A stretch of DNA of 64,000 nt from JBFHQE01 sp041592335 (GCA_041592335.1 JBFHQE010000008.1:1-64000); one strand, 5' to 3'. Positions 8,542 to 17,981 are shown, numbered from the stretch's first letter. Program-made: numbers and translations. Notes: generated from the letters alone by a model not told the origin.

Positions 8542-8628
8542 CGTCATTGCGAGCGAAGCGTGGCAATCCCTGCAAGGTGCAGGAGGCTTTAGGAGATTGC
8601 CACGTCGCTAACGCTCCTCGCAATGACG
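8542..8628. repeat. Long imperfect inverted repeat (MITE/REP-like), in the 353-base gap 8508-8860
   Basis: The left arm begins CGTCATTGCGAGCGAAGCG (8542-8560) and continues TGGCAATC. The right arm runs GATTGCCACGTCGC... to CGCAATGACG (8595-8628), so the ends pair over about 27 bases around a short centre. The element sits between the divergent gspG and thiD genes. This sequence type is widespread as a dispersed repeat in proteobacteria. No ORF lies inside it. The rest of the gap holds only the thiD -10 candidate. Confidence 0.8.
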
Positions 8629-8819
8629 CTGTGTTTTGGATCGCAGTCTACGCCGCATTAATGACAGCCAAGTGTAACAAAGTCTGACATCGCCGCTGAG
8701 GGATAATTCGCGATTCTGTGACCCGGACAGGGTGTGAGTCAGAGGCTTTTTTGAGCGACTGTGTTTTGCCGGAGCGAAAAAAAGGTTGTGGCTCATGCCC
8801 TCGGGAAACCAGCTCCTTC

Positions 8820-8828
8820 TGGTACAAT
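8820..8828 (+). promoter_or_regulatory. Candidate extended -10 for thiD
   Basis: TGGTACAAT fits an extended -10 (TGn plus TACAAT) about 32 bases upstream of the thiD ATG. No good -35 is visible at 17 bases, which is acceptable for an extended -10 promoter. No TPP riboswitch core was found between here and the start codon. Confidence 0.4.
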
Positions 8829-8860
8829 CCCTGTTTTGGCCCAACCTGAACAACCATGCC

Positions 8861-9667
8861 ATGACCGACTACGCCCCTCCCGTTCCCGTTGTACTCGCCA
8901 TCTCCGGCAGCGACCCCAGTGGCGGCGCCGGCATCCAGGCCGACATCGAGGCCATCGCCAGCCAGGGCTGCCACACCGCACCCGTGATTACGGCCGTCAC
9001 CGTGCAGGACACCCGCGACGTCGACAGCATGGCCCCGCTGGACGGCATGCTGGTGGCCGAACAGGCGCGCGCCGTACTGGAAGACATGCCGGTCGCGGCC
9101 ATCAAGATCGGCCTGCTCGGCAGCGTCGAAATCGTCGAGGCCATCAACCCAATCCTGGCCGACTACCCCAACATCCCGGTAGTGCTCGACCCGGTCATGA
9201 CCACCGGCGCGGGCACCGGCCTGGTGGACGAGGAAATCGTCGAGGCCATGGAAAGCCTGCTGATGCCTTTCACCACCGTGCTGACCCCCAACAGCAACGA
9301 GGCCCGTATCCTGGCACCCGATGCCGACAACCTCGACGCCTGCGCCATGTCCATCCTGGAACAGGAGGTCGAATTCGTGCTGATCACCGGCACCCACGAA
9401 AACACCGAGCATGTGATCAACAAGCTGTACGGCAACCATCGCATGCTGGAAAGCTTCACCTTCGAACGCCTGCCCGGCAGTTTTCACGGCTCCGGCTGCA
9501 CCCTGGCCTCGGCCATCGCAGGCCTGCTGGCCCAGGGACTGGAACCCTTTTCCGCGATCCACGAAGCGCAGGAATACACCTGGGAAGCCCTCAAGCACGG
9601 CTACCGGATCGGCATGGGCCAGGCGCTGCCCAATCGCCTGTTCTGGGCCAGAAGCGAGGAAGAATAA
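8861..9667 (+). CDS. thiD: Hydroxymethylpyrimidine / phosphomethylpyrimidine kinase
   Basis: A 268-residue ribokinase-fold kinase that phosphorylates HMP and then HMP-P to HMP-PP, the pyrimidine half of thiamine. The start at 8861 gives MTDYAPPVPVVLAISGSDPS, the family's standard N-terminus; the ORF is open to 8786 but that adds nothing conserved. SGGAGIQAD (substrate site), VLDPVMTTGAG and the anion-hole GSFHGSGCTLASAIA motif with the catalytic Cys/Asp-equivalent region are all present. It is followed after six bases by thiE, so the two consecutive steps are cotranscribed. Confidence 0.95.
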   Translation: MTDYAPPVPVVLAISGSDPSGGAGIQADIEAIASQGCHTAPVITAVTVQDTRDVDSMAPLDGMLVAEQARAVLEDMPVAAIKIGLLGSVEIVEAINPILADYPNIPVVLDPVMTTGAGTGLVDEEIVEAMESLLMPFTTVLTPNSNEARILAPDADNLDACAMSILEQEVEFVLITGTHENTEHVINKLYGNHRMLESFTFERLPGSFHGSGCTLASAIAGLLAQGLEPFSAIHEAQEYTWEALKHGYRIGMGQALPNRLFWARSEEE

Positions 9668-9673
9668 GGCTCA

Positions 9674-10300
9674 ATGCCACTGCGCGGCTTCAACTTCCAC
9701 GGCCTGTACGCCATCACCGACTCCATCCTGCTGCCTTCGGCGCATCTGCGGGATGCGGTGGCGCGCGCCATCGCCGGTGGCGCCCGGGTCATTCAATACC
9801 GCGATAAAAGTGGCGATGCGGTAAAACGTCACCATGAAGCCGAGCAATTGCGCACCCTCTGCGCGGACAGCGGCACCTGTTTTATCGTCAACGACGATGT
9901 CACGCTGGCCAGGGACGTCCATGCCGACGGTGTTCATATTGGTCGCGACGACGGCGCGATCCAGGCCGCGCGGGAACAACTGGGCGAGAACGCGATTATC
10001 GGCGTGTCCTGCTATAACCAGCTGGAAAATGCCCAGGCGGCGGTCGCGGCCGGAGCCGACTACATTGCCTTCGGTCGCTTCTTCCCCTCGCGCACCAAAC
10101 CCAATGTCGTGACCGCGGACATCGCGCTGCTGCAACAGGCACAACAGCTACCCTGTCCGGTGGTTGCCATCGGCGGCATCAGCCCGGACAATGGCAACGC
10201 GCTGGTCGCGGCCGGCGCCGACATGCTCGCCGTAATCCACGGCGTGTTCGGCCAGGCGGATATCCGCGCCGCCGCGCAACGTTATACTGATTTGTTTTAG
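9674..10300 (+). CDS. thiE: Thiamine-phosphate synthase
   Basis: A 208-residue TIM-barrel enzyme joining HMP-PP and the thiazole phosphate to give thiamine phosphate. Diagnostic pieces in order: LYAITD at the first strand, VIQYRDKS, FIVNDDVTLARDVHADGVHIG (the pyrophosphate and Mg site), IGVSCYN, ADYIAFGRFFPSRTKP and VAIGGI. All catalytic regions look intact. Directly downstream of thiD and 12 bases before hemL, forming a three-gene cofactor operon. Confidence 0.95.
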   Translation: MPLRGFNFHGLYAITDSILLPSAHLRDAVARAIAGGARVIQYRDKSGDAVKRHHEAEQLRTLCADSGTCFIVNDDVTLARDVHADGVHIGRDDGAIQAAREQLGENAIIGVSCYNQLENAQAAVAAGADYIAFGRFFPSRTKPNVVTADIALLQQAQQLPCPVVAIGGISPDNGNALVAAGADMLAVIHGVFGQADIRAAAQRYTDLF

Positions 10301-10312
10301 CAGGAAAAAAGC

Positions 10313-11596
10313 ATGACCCAGTCCCACGAGCTGTTCAAACAGGCCCAGACCCATATTCCCGGCGGCGTCAATTCGCCGGTGCGCGCCTTCAAGGGCGTCG
10401 GTGGCGAACCCGTTTTCTTCGAAAAAGGCGAAGGCGCCTACCTGGTCGATGCCGACGGCAAACGCTACGTGGACTACGTGGCCTCGTGGGGGCCGATGAT
10501 ACTGGGCCACGCCCATCCGTCGGTCATCAAGGCCGTGCAGGACAAGGCCGCCGAAGGGCTGGGATTCGGCGCGCCGACCGCGATCGAGACCACCATGGCC
10601 GACCTGCTGTGCCAGCTGGTGCCGTCCATGGACCTGGTGCGCATGGTCAGCTCCGGCACCGAGGCCACCATGAGCGCGATCCGCCTGGCACGCGGTTTCA
10701 CCGGGCGCGACAAGATCGTCAAGTTCGAGGGCTGCTACCACGGCCACTCAGACTCGTTGCTGGTCAAGGCCGGTTCCGGCGCGCTGACGCTCGGCGTGCC
10801 GACCTCGCCGGGCGTGCCGGTGGCGCTCGCCGAGCACACCATCACCCTGGAATACAACAACCTGGAACAGGTCAAGGAAGCCTTCGCCCATGTCGGCGGC
10901 CAGGTCGCGGCCATCATCGTCGAACCCGTCGCTGGCAACATGAACTGTATTCCGCCCCTGCCCGGTTTCCTGGAAGGCCTGCGCGCGATCTGCGATGAAT
11001 ACGGCACGGTGCTGATTTTCGATGAAGTCATGACCGGCTTCCGCGTCAGCCTCGGCGGAGCGCAAGGCCATTATGGCGTTACGCCGGATCTGACCACGCT
11101 CGGCAAGGTAGTTGGCGGCGGCCTGCCGGTCGGCGCCTTCGGCGGCAAGCGCGAGATCATGGAACAGATCGCCCCGCTCGGGCCGGTCTACCAGGCCGGC
11201 ACCCTGTCCGGCAACCCGGTGGCCATGGCAGCCGGTCTCGCCACCCTGACGGGTATCCAGGCCCCCGGCTTCTACGACACGCTGACTGACAAAACCCGTC
11301 AGCTGGTCGAGGGCATCGTCGAACGCGCCCGCGCGAACAAGATTGCCATGACCGCCAACTCTGTCGGCGGCATGTTCGGTCTGTTCTTCACCGAGGCCGA
11401 ACGGGTGGAGAATTTCTACCAGGTATCGCAGTGCAACCTGGATCGCTTCAAGCTGTTTTTCCACGGCATGCTGGAACAGGGCGTCTACCTGGCGCCATCC
11501 GCCTACGAGGCCGGTTTTGTCTCGGCCGCGCACGACGCCGCCGCCATCAACGCCACCCTGGAGGCAGCAGACCGGGTTTTTGCTACGCTAAGTTAA
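10313..11596 (+). CDS. hemL: Glutamate-1-semialdehyde 2,1-aminomutase
   Basis: A 427-residue PLP enzyme making 5-aminolevulinate in the C5 tetrapyrrole pathway. Landmarks: N-terminal IPGGVNSPVRAFKGVGG, MVSSGTEATMSAIRLAR (cofactor phosphate region), FEGCYHGHSD, LIFDEVMTGFR, and TLGKVVGGGLPVGAFGG, which contains the PLP-binding lysine. Standard length. SD-like AGGAAAA precedes the ATG. It is third in the thiD-thiE-hemL operon; the link with thiamine genes is common in gammaproteobacteria. Confidence 0.97.
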   Translation: MTQSHELFKQAQTHIPGGVNSPVRAFKGVGGEPVFFEKGEGAYLVDADGKRYVDYVASWGPMILGHAHPSVIKAVQDKAAEGLGFGAPTAIETTMADLLCQLVPSMDLVRMVSSGTEATMSAIRLARGFTGRDKIVKFEGCYHGHSDSLLVKAGSGALTLGVPTSPGVPVALAEHTITLEYNNLEQVKEAFAHVGGQVAAIIVEPVAGNMNCIPPLPGFLEGLRAICDEYGTVLIFDEVMTGFRVSLGGAQGHYGVTPDLTTLGKVVGGGLPVGAFGGKREIMEQIAPLGPVYQAGTLSGNPVAMAAGLATLTGIQAPGFYDTLTDKTRQLVEGIVERARANKIAMTANSVGGMFGLFFTEAERVENFYQVSQCNLDRFKLFFHGMLEQGVYLAPSAYEAGFVSAAHDAAAINATLEAADRVFATLS

Positions 11597-11695
11597 GCCA
11601 GATCGAATACGTTCACTTTCCGCCAGTCTGGCCGATACCTCGGCTAGACACGCAAGAACGTCCTCAAATTTAAAAAAACAGGAACCCCTACCTCG

Positions 11696-14600
11696 ATGAA
11701 GCCGACCTGGAATAGTCTGCAGTTTCGCATTCCATTGATTTTCATCCTGTCCTTTCTGCTGATCCTGGCGGCCATCATGGTGGTGCTGTCCACCTACGGG
11801 CGTACTTATCTGGAAAACCAGGCGTACAAGGAAGTGGCCATGTCGGGCCGCAACATCGTCACCGAACTGGCGCATCGCATCTCCACGGCCGACGCACTGA
11901 CGCGTGCGCTGGCCAACCTCGGCGAGCAGCTGCCGCCGGACGAAAACCTGCACAAGCAACTCGCCCGGGAACTACTGGATTACAAGGGCATGGAACCCTT
12001 CATCGCGGGTGGTGGACTCTGGCCCGCTCCCTACCAGTTCGATCCCGCCATCGAACGGCGCAGTTTTTTCTGGGGACGCGATGCCGAGGGCTCGCTGCAG
12101 TATTACGACGACTACAATAACCCCGACGGCCCGGGCTACCACCACGAGGAATGGTATGTGCCGGCCAAGCACCTGGCCGATGACCACAGCTTCTGGTCCA
12201 AGTCCTACATGGACCCCTATTCCTACCAGCCGATGGTGACGGTCACCGCGCCGATGTACCGCAACGATTCCTTCTATGGCGTTTCCACGGTTGACCTGAA
12301 ACTGGAAGGCCTGAAGGAATACCTGGAACAGGCCACCCTGGCTTACGGCGGCTATGCCTTTGCCGTGGACCGCAACGGCAAGTTCCTGTCCTACCCGGAC
12401 GAGTCGCTCACCAAGCTGGTGGCGGCCGACACCGATGGAAAGCAGACACAGGAATTTGTCTATGTCGAGGATCTGGCCGCAACCCAGCCCGACTTCCGAC
12501 TACTGGCCACGGCCGTCAAGGATGCGATTGAAACCACCATCGCGAAGGCGCCGCAGGATTCGAATCAGCTCAGCCTGGCCCGCTCCATCGCCGACGACAG
12601 TTACCAGATCGACAAGCAGGAAGCCCGACTGATTGCGGCTGCGCTGCATTTACTCAACCGCCCGACCAGCATCAATGACATCAGGCCGCAACAACTGTAT
12701 CTCGAGCATGACCTGATTCTGGACGAACCCGCCTTTGCCGTGGTGTTCGAAATGCCGCACACCTTCTGGAAAGTCGTGACCGTCATGCCCTACAGCCGGG
12801 CTGTCGCACCGTCCCAGCTGTTCTACCGCAACCTGCTGAGCTCGATCGGCGGCGCCATGCTGCTATCCCTCGGCATCGCCCTGCTGGTGGTGCGCAAGCT
12901 GCTGGTAAAACCCATTGCCCGCATGTCGGACCAGCTGCATGTGCTGTCCAACATGGCGGATTCGGAATACCTGGAACTGAAGGTCGACAGCGAAGACGAA
13001 CTGGGCACGCTCGCCAACCGCTTCAACCAGCGCACGCAAAAACTGGCCGCCACGCAAAGCGAACTCAAGCTGGCGCACGACAAGCTGGAGCAACGCGTCG
13101 CGGAGCGCACCGCCGAGCTGGAAAAAGAAATTCGCAAACGCGTGGCGGCGCAAAAGGCACTGATCGAACGCGCCGAGCGCGCCGAGAAACATCATCACGC
13201 CATTGTCTCGCTGGCCCTGCATAAACAGCTCATGGACCGCAACCTGTATGAAGCCGCGCGCATCATCAATGAAGTCGCGGCTGACGTGGTCGGCGTCTCG
13301 CGCGCCAGCATCTGGATGATGGATGAGACCAATACACAGTTTGAACTGCTCGACATGTACACCCGGGAAAGCCAGTCACACCAGTCCGAACTGTTCCTGC
13401 CGATGAAGGATTATCCCGCCTACTTCAAGGCGCTGGATGAAGACCGCTCGATTGCGGTAGTGGATATTTTTTCCGATCCGCGCACCGTGGAACTGCATAC
13501 CTACGCCATCAAGGCCAATATCGCCTCACTGCTGGATGCGCCGATTCGCATCGGCGGCAAACTGCGCGGCGTGATCTGTCTCGAACAATGCGAAACCACG
13601 CGCGAATGGCTGGACGAGGACATTCGCTTCATCGGCGAAATCGCCGACCAGTTTATCCAGGTGGCCACCAACCTGGAGCGCATCAACTCCGAGGAAAAGA
13701 TTCGCCAGCTGGCCTTCTACGATCCGCTCACAGAACTGGCCAACCGCCGCCTGTTCATGGAATCGCTGCGCCACGAGGTTGCGCTGTCGCACTCCAACGA
13801 CCTGTTCGGCAGCCTGATCTACCTGGATCTCGACAACTTCAAAACCCTGAACGACTCGCTGGGACATGCCATCGGCGATGAACTGCTGCGCCAGATGGGC
13901 GCGCGGCTCAAGTCCTGCCTGCGCTCGGAAGATATCGCGGCCCGACTGGGTGGCGACGAGTTTGTGGTGCTGCTGCCGGGCGAAAATGAATCCCGCGAAG
14001 CGGCGACGGACCAGGCCATGCACGTTGCGCGCAAGCTGCAGAACATGATCACGGAACCCTATCGCCTCAAGGGCTACGAACACATCATCACCTCCAGTTT
14101 CGGCGTCACCCTGTACCCCGAGCCGAACGACTCGGCCACCGAGATTCTCAAGCAGGCCGACACCGCCATGTACCGTGCCAAGGACGAAGGCCGTAACCGC
14201 ATCTGCTTCTACAACCCGGCGATGCAGGAAGCGGCCAACCGCCGCCTGATCCTGGAAAAAGAACTGCGCACCGCGATCAGCAACAAGGAATTCGAAATGT
14301 TCTACCAGCCGCTGGTCAGTCGCACCGGCGGACACATTGGCGCGGAAGCGCTGCTGCGCTGGCGGCACCCGGACCGCAACGTGGTTATGCCGCAGGAGTT
14401 CGTCGCCATTGCCGAGGAAACCGGCCTGATACTGGATATCGGCAAATGGATTCTGCAGGAAGCCTGCGCCTTTGCCGTGGAAACGAACACCCAGTACATG
14501 GCGATCAACATCAGCCCGCAACAGTTCCGCCAGCCGGATTTCGTTGCCTCCGTGAAAAAGGTGCTCGACACCAACAAGGCCAACCCGCGCCACCTCACTT

Positions 14601-15004
14601 TTGAAATCACCGAGGGCGTGGTCATCGAAGACATCAAGGACACGATCACCAAGATCAATGCGCTGAACGACATGGGTATTCGCGTCGCTATCGATGATTT
14701 CGGCACTGGCTATTCCTCGCTGGCGTACCTCAAGGAACTGCCACTCAATCAGCTGAAGATCAGCAACGATTTCATCCAGGACATCAATACCGACATCAAC
14801 GACGCGGTCATTGTTGAAACCATCATCGCCATGGCGCAACACCTGGAACTGGACGTAGTGGCGGAAGGCGTGGAAACCGAAGACCAGCTCAACTTCCTGA
14901 TAGAACGCGGCTGCACCATCTTCCAGGGTTATTACTTCAGCCAGCCGCTCAACCGGAACGACTATCTCGCCTTCCAGAAGAAGCGCGTCGCCCGGGAAGC
15001 CTAA
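11696..15004 (+). CDS. Membrane sensor diguanylate cyclase/phosphodiesterase (Cache-HAMP-GAF-GGDEF-EAL)
   Basis: An 1102-residue inner-membrane signalling protein. Membrane helices at about 10-32 and 380-402 enclose a periplasmic Cache-type sensor with GGLWPAPYQF and WSKSYMDPYS. Then follow HAMP (about 402-455), a coiled coil (KLEQRVAERTAELEKEIRKR), GAF (about 500-660), GGDEF (ARLGGDEFVVLLPG near 750) and EAL (GAEALLRWRHP near 882, with DDFGTGYSSLAYL). The GGDEF and EAL signatures are both intact, so synthesis and breakdown of c-di-GMP are both possible and the net direction cannot be told from sequence. It stands alone downstream of hemL, with 99 bases between showing no clear promoter. Confidence 0.93.
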   Translation: MKPTWNSLQFRIPLIFILSFLLILAAIMVVLSTYGRTYLENQAYKEVAMSGRNIVTELAHRISTADALTRALANLGEQLPPDENLHKQLARELLDYKGMEPFIAGGGLWPAPYQFDPAIERRSFFWGRDAEGSLQYYDDYNNPDGPGYHHEEWYVPAKHLADDHSFWSKSYMDPYSYQPMVTVTAPMYRNDSFYGVSTVDLKLEGLKEYLEQATLAYGGYAFAVDRNGKFLSYPDESLTKLVAADTDGKQTQEFVYVEDLAATQPDFRLLATAVKDAIETTIAKAPQDSNQLSLARSIADDSYQIDKQEARLIAAALHLLNRPTSINDIRPQQLYLEHDLILDEPAFAVVFEMPHTFWKVVTVMPYSRAVAPSQLFYRNLLSSIGGAMLLSLGIALLVVRKLLVKPIARMSDQLHVLSNMADSEYLELKVDSEDELGTLANRFNQRTQKLAATQSELKLAHDKLEQRVAERTAELEKEIRKRVAAQKALIERAERAEKHHHAIVSLALHKQLMDRNLYEAARIINEVAADVVGVSRASIWMMDETNTQFELLDMYTRESQSHQSELFLPMKDYPAYFKALDEDRSIAVVDIFSDPRTVELHTYAIKANIASLLDAPIRIGGKLRGVICLEQCETTREWLDEDIRFIGEIADQFIQVATNLERINSEEKIRQLAFYDPLTELANRRLFMESLRHEVALSHSNDLFGSLIYLDLDNFKTLNDSLGHAIGDELLRQMGARLKSCLRSEDIAARLGGDEFVVLLPGENESREAATDQAMHVARKLQNMITEPYRLKGYEHIITSSFGVTLYPEPNDSATEILKQADTAMYRAKDEGRNRICFYNPAMQEAANRRLILEKELRTAISNKEFEMFYQPLVSRTGGHIGAEALLRWRHPDRNVVMPQEFVAIAEETGLILDIGKWILQEACAFAVETNTQYMAINISPQQFRQPDFVASVKKVLDTNKANPRHLTFEITEGVVIEDIKDTITKINALNDMGIRVAIDDFGTGYSSLAYLKELPLNQLKISNDFIQDINTDINDAVIVETIIAMAQHLELDVVAEGVETEDQLNFLIERGCTIFQGYYFSQPLNRNDYLAFQKKRVAREA

Positions 15005-15037
15005 CCACCGGCCTGATCGCCCGCCCGGTTAGTCAGG

Positions 15038-15043
15038 TATAAT
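15038..15043 (+). promoter_or_regulatory. Candidate -10 (TATAAT) eight bases before the DedA-PAP2 start
   Basis: A perfect TATAAT ends seven bases before the ATG at 15051. If it is the -10, transcription would begin at or next to the start codon and the mRNA would be leaderless. No convincing -35 was seen 17 bases upstream. Confidence 0.35.
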
Positions 15044-15050
15044 CCCGGCG

Positions 15051-17018
15051 ATGAACACCGCCTGGCTCGATCCCCTTATTGACTGGATCAGGATGAATCC
15101 TGAGTGGTCGTATCTGCTGGTGTTCCTCACCGCCGCGCTGGAATCGCTGGCCATTGTCGGGCTCTTTATGCCAGGTGTGGTCATCATGTTTGCGATCGGC
15201 ACCCTGGTCGCGGCTGACGCCCTGCCCCTGACCGAAACTATCCTGTTTGCCGCCGCCGGCGCCGTGGCGGGCGATGGCATCAGCTTCTGGATCGGCAGTC
15301 ATTACCATCAGCAACTGCGTGTCATCTGGCCGTTCAAGCGTTACCCGGGATTAATCAATCACGGCGTCGACTTCTTCACCAAACACGGCGGCAAGAGTGT
15401 GTTATTCGGACGCTTCATCGGGCCAGTACGGCCGATCCTGCCCGCCGTTGCGGGCATGCTGGATATGCCGCCCAGCCGTTTCTTCAGCGTCAATATCGTC
15501 TCTGCCTTGCTATGGGCACCGGCCTACCTGCTGCCCGGCGTAGTGTTCGGCGCCTCACTGGGACTGGCCGCCGAGGTTGCCGGTCGATTGGCGATTGTCA
15601 TCGTGACCCTGGTGGCCGCCATCTGGTTTGCCGCCTGGTTGATACACCGCCTGTTCAACCTGCTGCAGCCACGCCTCAATCACATGATAAACAGCCTGCA
15701 GCACTGGGGCCGACAGCACCCGCGCAGCGAACCCTTGCTCGGCGCACTGCTCGATCCGGATCATCGCGAGGCGCGCGGGCTGGCGCAAATGGTCGGGTTG
15801 CTGTTCCTGGCCATCGGACTGTTCGCGGTCCTGATCAACCTCTCGCTGACCGGCATCGATCGTTACGTGTTCGCCCTGTTGACCGGCTTGCATACCCCGC
15901 TGGCCGACCAGCTCATGCTGTCCATCACTGAACTGGGCAGTATCCGGGTGCTTGGCCCGACGCTGGCGGTTGTGCTTGCCTGGCTGGCGCTGCAACGCAA
16001 CTGGCAGGCGCTATGGCACAGCCTGTTCGTGTTCATCAGTACCGTCGCGCTCACCTACCTGCTCAAGCATATCTTCCAGACCGAACGCCCGTTTCCGCTC
16101 TACAGCGGCATCGACCAATACGGCTTTCCCAGCGGCCATACCGCCACGGCAACGACGGTTTATGGCTTCATGGCCGTGATGATTGCGCGCGAATTGAACG
16201 ACGTGCGCCGCTGGCTGCCCTACAGCATCGCCGCGCTCTTTATCTCGGCGATTGCCTTCTCGCGTCTTTATCTCGGCGCGCACTGGTTAAGCGAAGTCAT
16301 CGGTGGTTTGATCGTGGGGCTCGCGATCACCGCCCTGTTCGGCATCGCCTACCGGCGCCATCCCGCCAAGGCGCTGCCCTGGCGCAGAACATTGTTGATC
16401 GGCCTTGTCGCCCTGTCCGTCAGCGCGGCCATTCATGTACCGCGCGAACAACTGTGGCTGGCAACCTTTGGGAAACACGCCGATAGCGCAATCACCGTTG
16501 CTGAATGGTGGGAGGAAGGCTGGCGTTCATTGCCCGCCTATCGCATCGATCTTGCCGACAGTCATGATCATCCGCTGAACATTCAATATGCCGGTGAACT
16601 GGAAACCCTGTCTGGAATCTTGCAAAGCCATGGCTGGCAACAAGCCGCCTTCCCGGCCTGGAGCGACTCGCTGCACTGGCTGGCGGATATCGAAGACCCG
16701 CTGGATTATCCGTTGTTGCCGCAGGTGCATGATGGGCATTATGAAGCCATACGCTGGACGTATCGTAATGGCGATGAGAGTTTGTATGTGTTACGGCTGT
16801 GGGCGGCGTTTGGCGATGACACATCAATCTGGGTTGGCAACGTTTCCGAGGTTACGCCCAGGGAAAGCTTTTACCTGTTCCACTTCTTGAGCACGACGGA
16901 TAATTTTGCGCAGGCGGCGCAGATGTTGTTGAATACGGCGGGGGGTGCTTTGGATATCAAAGCGGAAATGAATAACGAAAAAACGCAGGAAGTTTTTTTG
17001 ATAAGACCAACCAAGTAA
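15051..17018 (+). CDS. DedA - PAP2 phosphatase - LssY C-terminal fusion membrane protein
   Basis: A 655-residue polytopic protein. Residues about 20-200 are a DedA/SNARE-associated domain (ESLAIVGLFMPG, FGRFIGPVRPILPAVAGML). Residues about 250-450 are a PAP2 phosphatase with the three active-site motifs KHIFQTERP, PSGHT and SRLYLGAHWLSEV. The C-terminal 200 residues resemble the LssY domain. PAP2 domains of this kind remove phosphate from undecaprenyl pyrophosphate or phosphatidic-acid-like lipids; DedA proteins are now seen as lipid transporters, so flipping and dephosphorylation may be joined. The ATG at 15051 has no Shine-Dalgarno. ATG 15093 is an alternative but would trim the DedA N-terminus. 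Confidence 0.9.
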   Translation: MNTAWLDPLIDWIRMNPEWSYLLVFLTAALESLAIVGLFMPGVVIMFAIGTLVAADALPLTETILFAAAGAVAGDGISFWIGSHYHQQLRVIWPFKRYPGLINHGVDFFTKHGGKSVLFGRFIGPVRPILPAVAGMLDMPPSRFFSVNIVSALLWAPAYLLPGVVFGASLGLAAEVAGRLAIVIVTLVAAIWFAAWLIHRLFNLLQPRLNHMINSLQHWGRQHPRSEPLLGALLDPDHREARGLAQMVGLLFLAIGLFAVLINLSLTGIDRYVFALLTGLHTPLADQLMLSITELGSIRVLGPTLAVVLAWLALQRNWQALWHSLFVFISTVALTYLLKHIFQTERPFPLYSGIDQYGFPSGHTATATTVYGFMAVMIARELNDVRRWLPYSIAALFISAIAFSRLYLGAHWLSEVIGGLIVGLAITALFGIAYRRHPAKALPWRRTLLIGLVALSVSAAIHVPREQLWLATFGKHADSAITVAEWWEEGWRSLPAYRIDLADSHDHPLNIQYAGELETLSGILQSHGWQQAAFPAWSDSLHWLADIEDPLDYPLLPQVHDGHYEAIRWTYRNGDESLYVLRLWAAFGDDTSIWVGNVSEVTPRESFYLFHFLSTTDNFAQAAQMLLNTAGGALDIKAEMNNEKTQEVFLIRPTK

Positions 17019-17047
17019 CACATCAACAATCAAACTATACCTTTGCC

Positions 17048-17074
17048 GTCATTCCGGCGAAGGCCGGAATCCAG
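17048..17074 (+). repeat. Left 27-bp palindromic repeat flanking the HNH gene
   Basis: This 27-mer starts GTCATTCCGGCGAAGG and carries the stem CCGGC-gaag-GCCGG. It is the exact reverse complement of 17740-17766. A diverged relative lies at 36009-36042. Short palindromes of this type occur dispersed in many proteobacteria. Confidence 0.85.
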
Positions 17075-17108
17075 AATTTTAACTATCATTTATTTTCCAG
17101 AGGGAGCC

Positions 17109-17681
17109 ATGAATTATTTATCACTATTCAGAATGCCAACCCCAATGAAAATCACTGGAAGATCATCGAGCATCACCAACTCATTTATCAACTCAATTAT
17201 TCCCATAATTACACCTACTAACGAACAAGTAAAAGAAGCTCTAGAAATTCTAGGCATGGATCCTGATACCTTTCAGTGCGCTTACTGCGGCTCAAACGCG
17301 TCAGAATGGGATCATTTAAGGCCGTTAGTTCTTAATAAAAAGCCCACTGGATTTATATCCGAGATTCATAACCTTGTTCCTGCTTGCGGTAAATGCAATC
17401 AATCTAAAGGCAACAAACCCTGGGCCTCATGGATAACGAGTTCTGCGAAACTCTCCCCTAAGTCAAGAGGCATCAAGGATCTAGAGTTAAGAATTGAACG
17501 GCTGACCGCATACGAAAAATGGCAAAAGCCAACTATCGTGGATTTTGAGGCTGTTGTAGGCAAAACAAAATGGGAACAGCATTGGGAAAACTGGGCGACT
17601 GTACAAAAAACTATGAGACAGGCGCAAGAGCTAGCTACCGAAATCAATCAGGCAATCGCTAAAAATTATACGAGGCGCTGA
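17109..17681 (+). CDS. HNH endonuclease-type protein
   Basis: A 190-residue protein from the ATG at 17109, preceded by GAGGGAG; the ORF open to 17043 is only the translated flanking repeat. The HNH/zinc core is clear: CAYCGSNASEWDH, then NLVPACGKCNQSKGNK, giving two CxxC pairs and the metal-binding histidine. The N-terminal 60 residues and the helical, Trp-rich C-terminus are not recognised. The gene is visibly AT-richer than its neighbours and lies alone between perfect 27-bp inverted repeats, signs of transfer. HNH proteins cut DNA in many settings (restriction, homing, phage); no methylase or partner gene is adjacent. Confidence 0.75.
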   Translation: MNYLSLFRMPTPMKITGRSSSITNSFINSIIPIITPTNEQVKEALEILGMDPDTFQCAYCGSNASEWDHLRPLVLNKKPTGFISEIHNLVPACGKCNQSKGNKPWASWITSSAKLSPKSRGIKDLELRIERLTAYEKWQKPTIVDFEAVVGKTKWEQHWENWATVQKTMRQAQELATEINQAIAKNYTRR

Positions 17682-17739
17682 CATCAGCACTATTGAGAGA
17701 AGATTCACGCCAGCTCAATCAAACACACAATCAACACCC

Positions 17740-17766
17740 CTGGATTCCGGCCTTCGCCGGAATGAC
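17740..17766 (-). repeat. Right 27-bp palindromic repeat flanking the HNH gene
   Basis: Exact inverted copy of 17048-17074, 58 bases after the HNH stop codon. Together the two copies bound a 719-base AT-rich unit. Confidence 0.85.
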
Positions 17767-17981
17767 GACAAAACAACCATAAGCTAACTCCCATACCCCG
17801 ACTTAACCGATAAACCAATATCAAACTCTCACCATTTCTTCTCACGACAAAAACTGACAATAGAATATCTTCTATATCGCGAACACTTTCCCATGGATAT
17901 AATCCCACCAAGCACCACATAAAAACGTATTGCATAACCAACAAGACGCCAGCCAATGGCCATCTAAACCTGGGAGCCGAA
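17767..17981 (+). promoter_or_regulatory. AT-rich leader region of the PEP-CTERM-like gene
   Basis: With the repeat this completes the 300-base gap after the HNH gene. A TATAAT at 17898-17903 is a candidate -10, without a good -35. The GGGAG at 17972-17976 region is the ribosome-binding site of the gene starting at 17982. The minus-strand ORF that spans this gap runs through the repeat and is not supported. Confidence 0.3.

Noticed and set aside
8640..8860. Possible TPP riboswitch before thiD
   Set aside because: The conserved CUGAGA and the P4/P5 core expected of a THI element are not found in this leader.
13526..14842. 438-codon minus-strand frame opposite the GGDEF/EAL gene
   Set aside because: Antisense shadow; the plus strand holds intact GGDEF and EAL domains.
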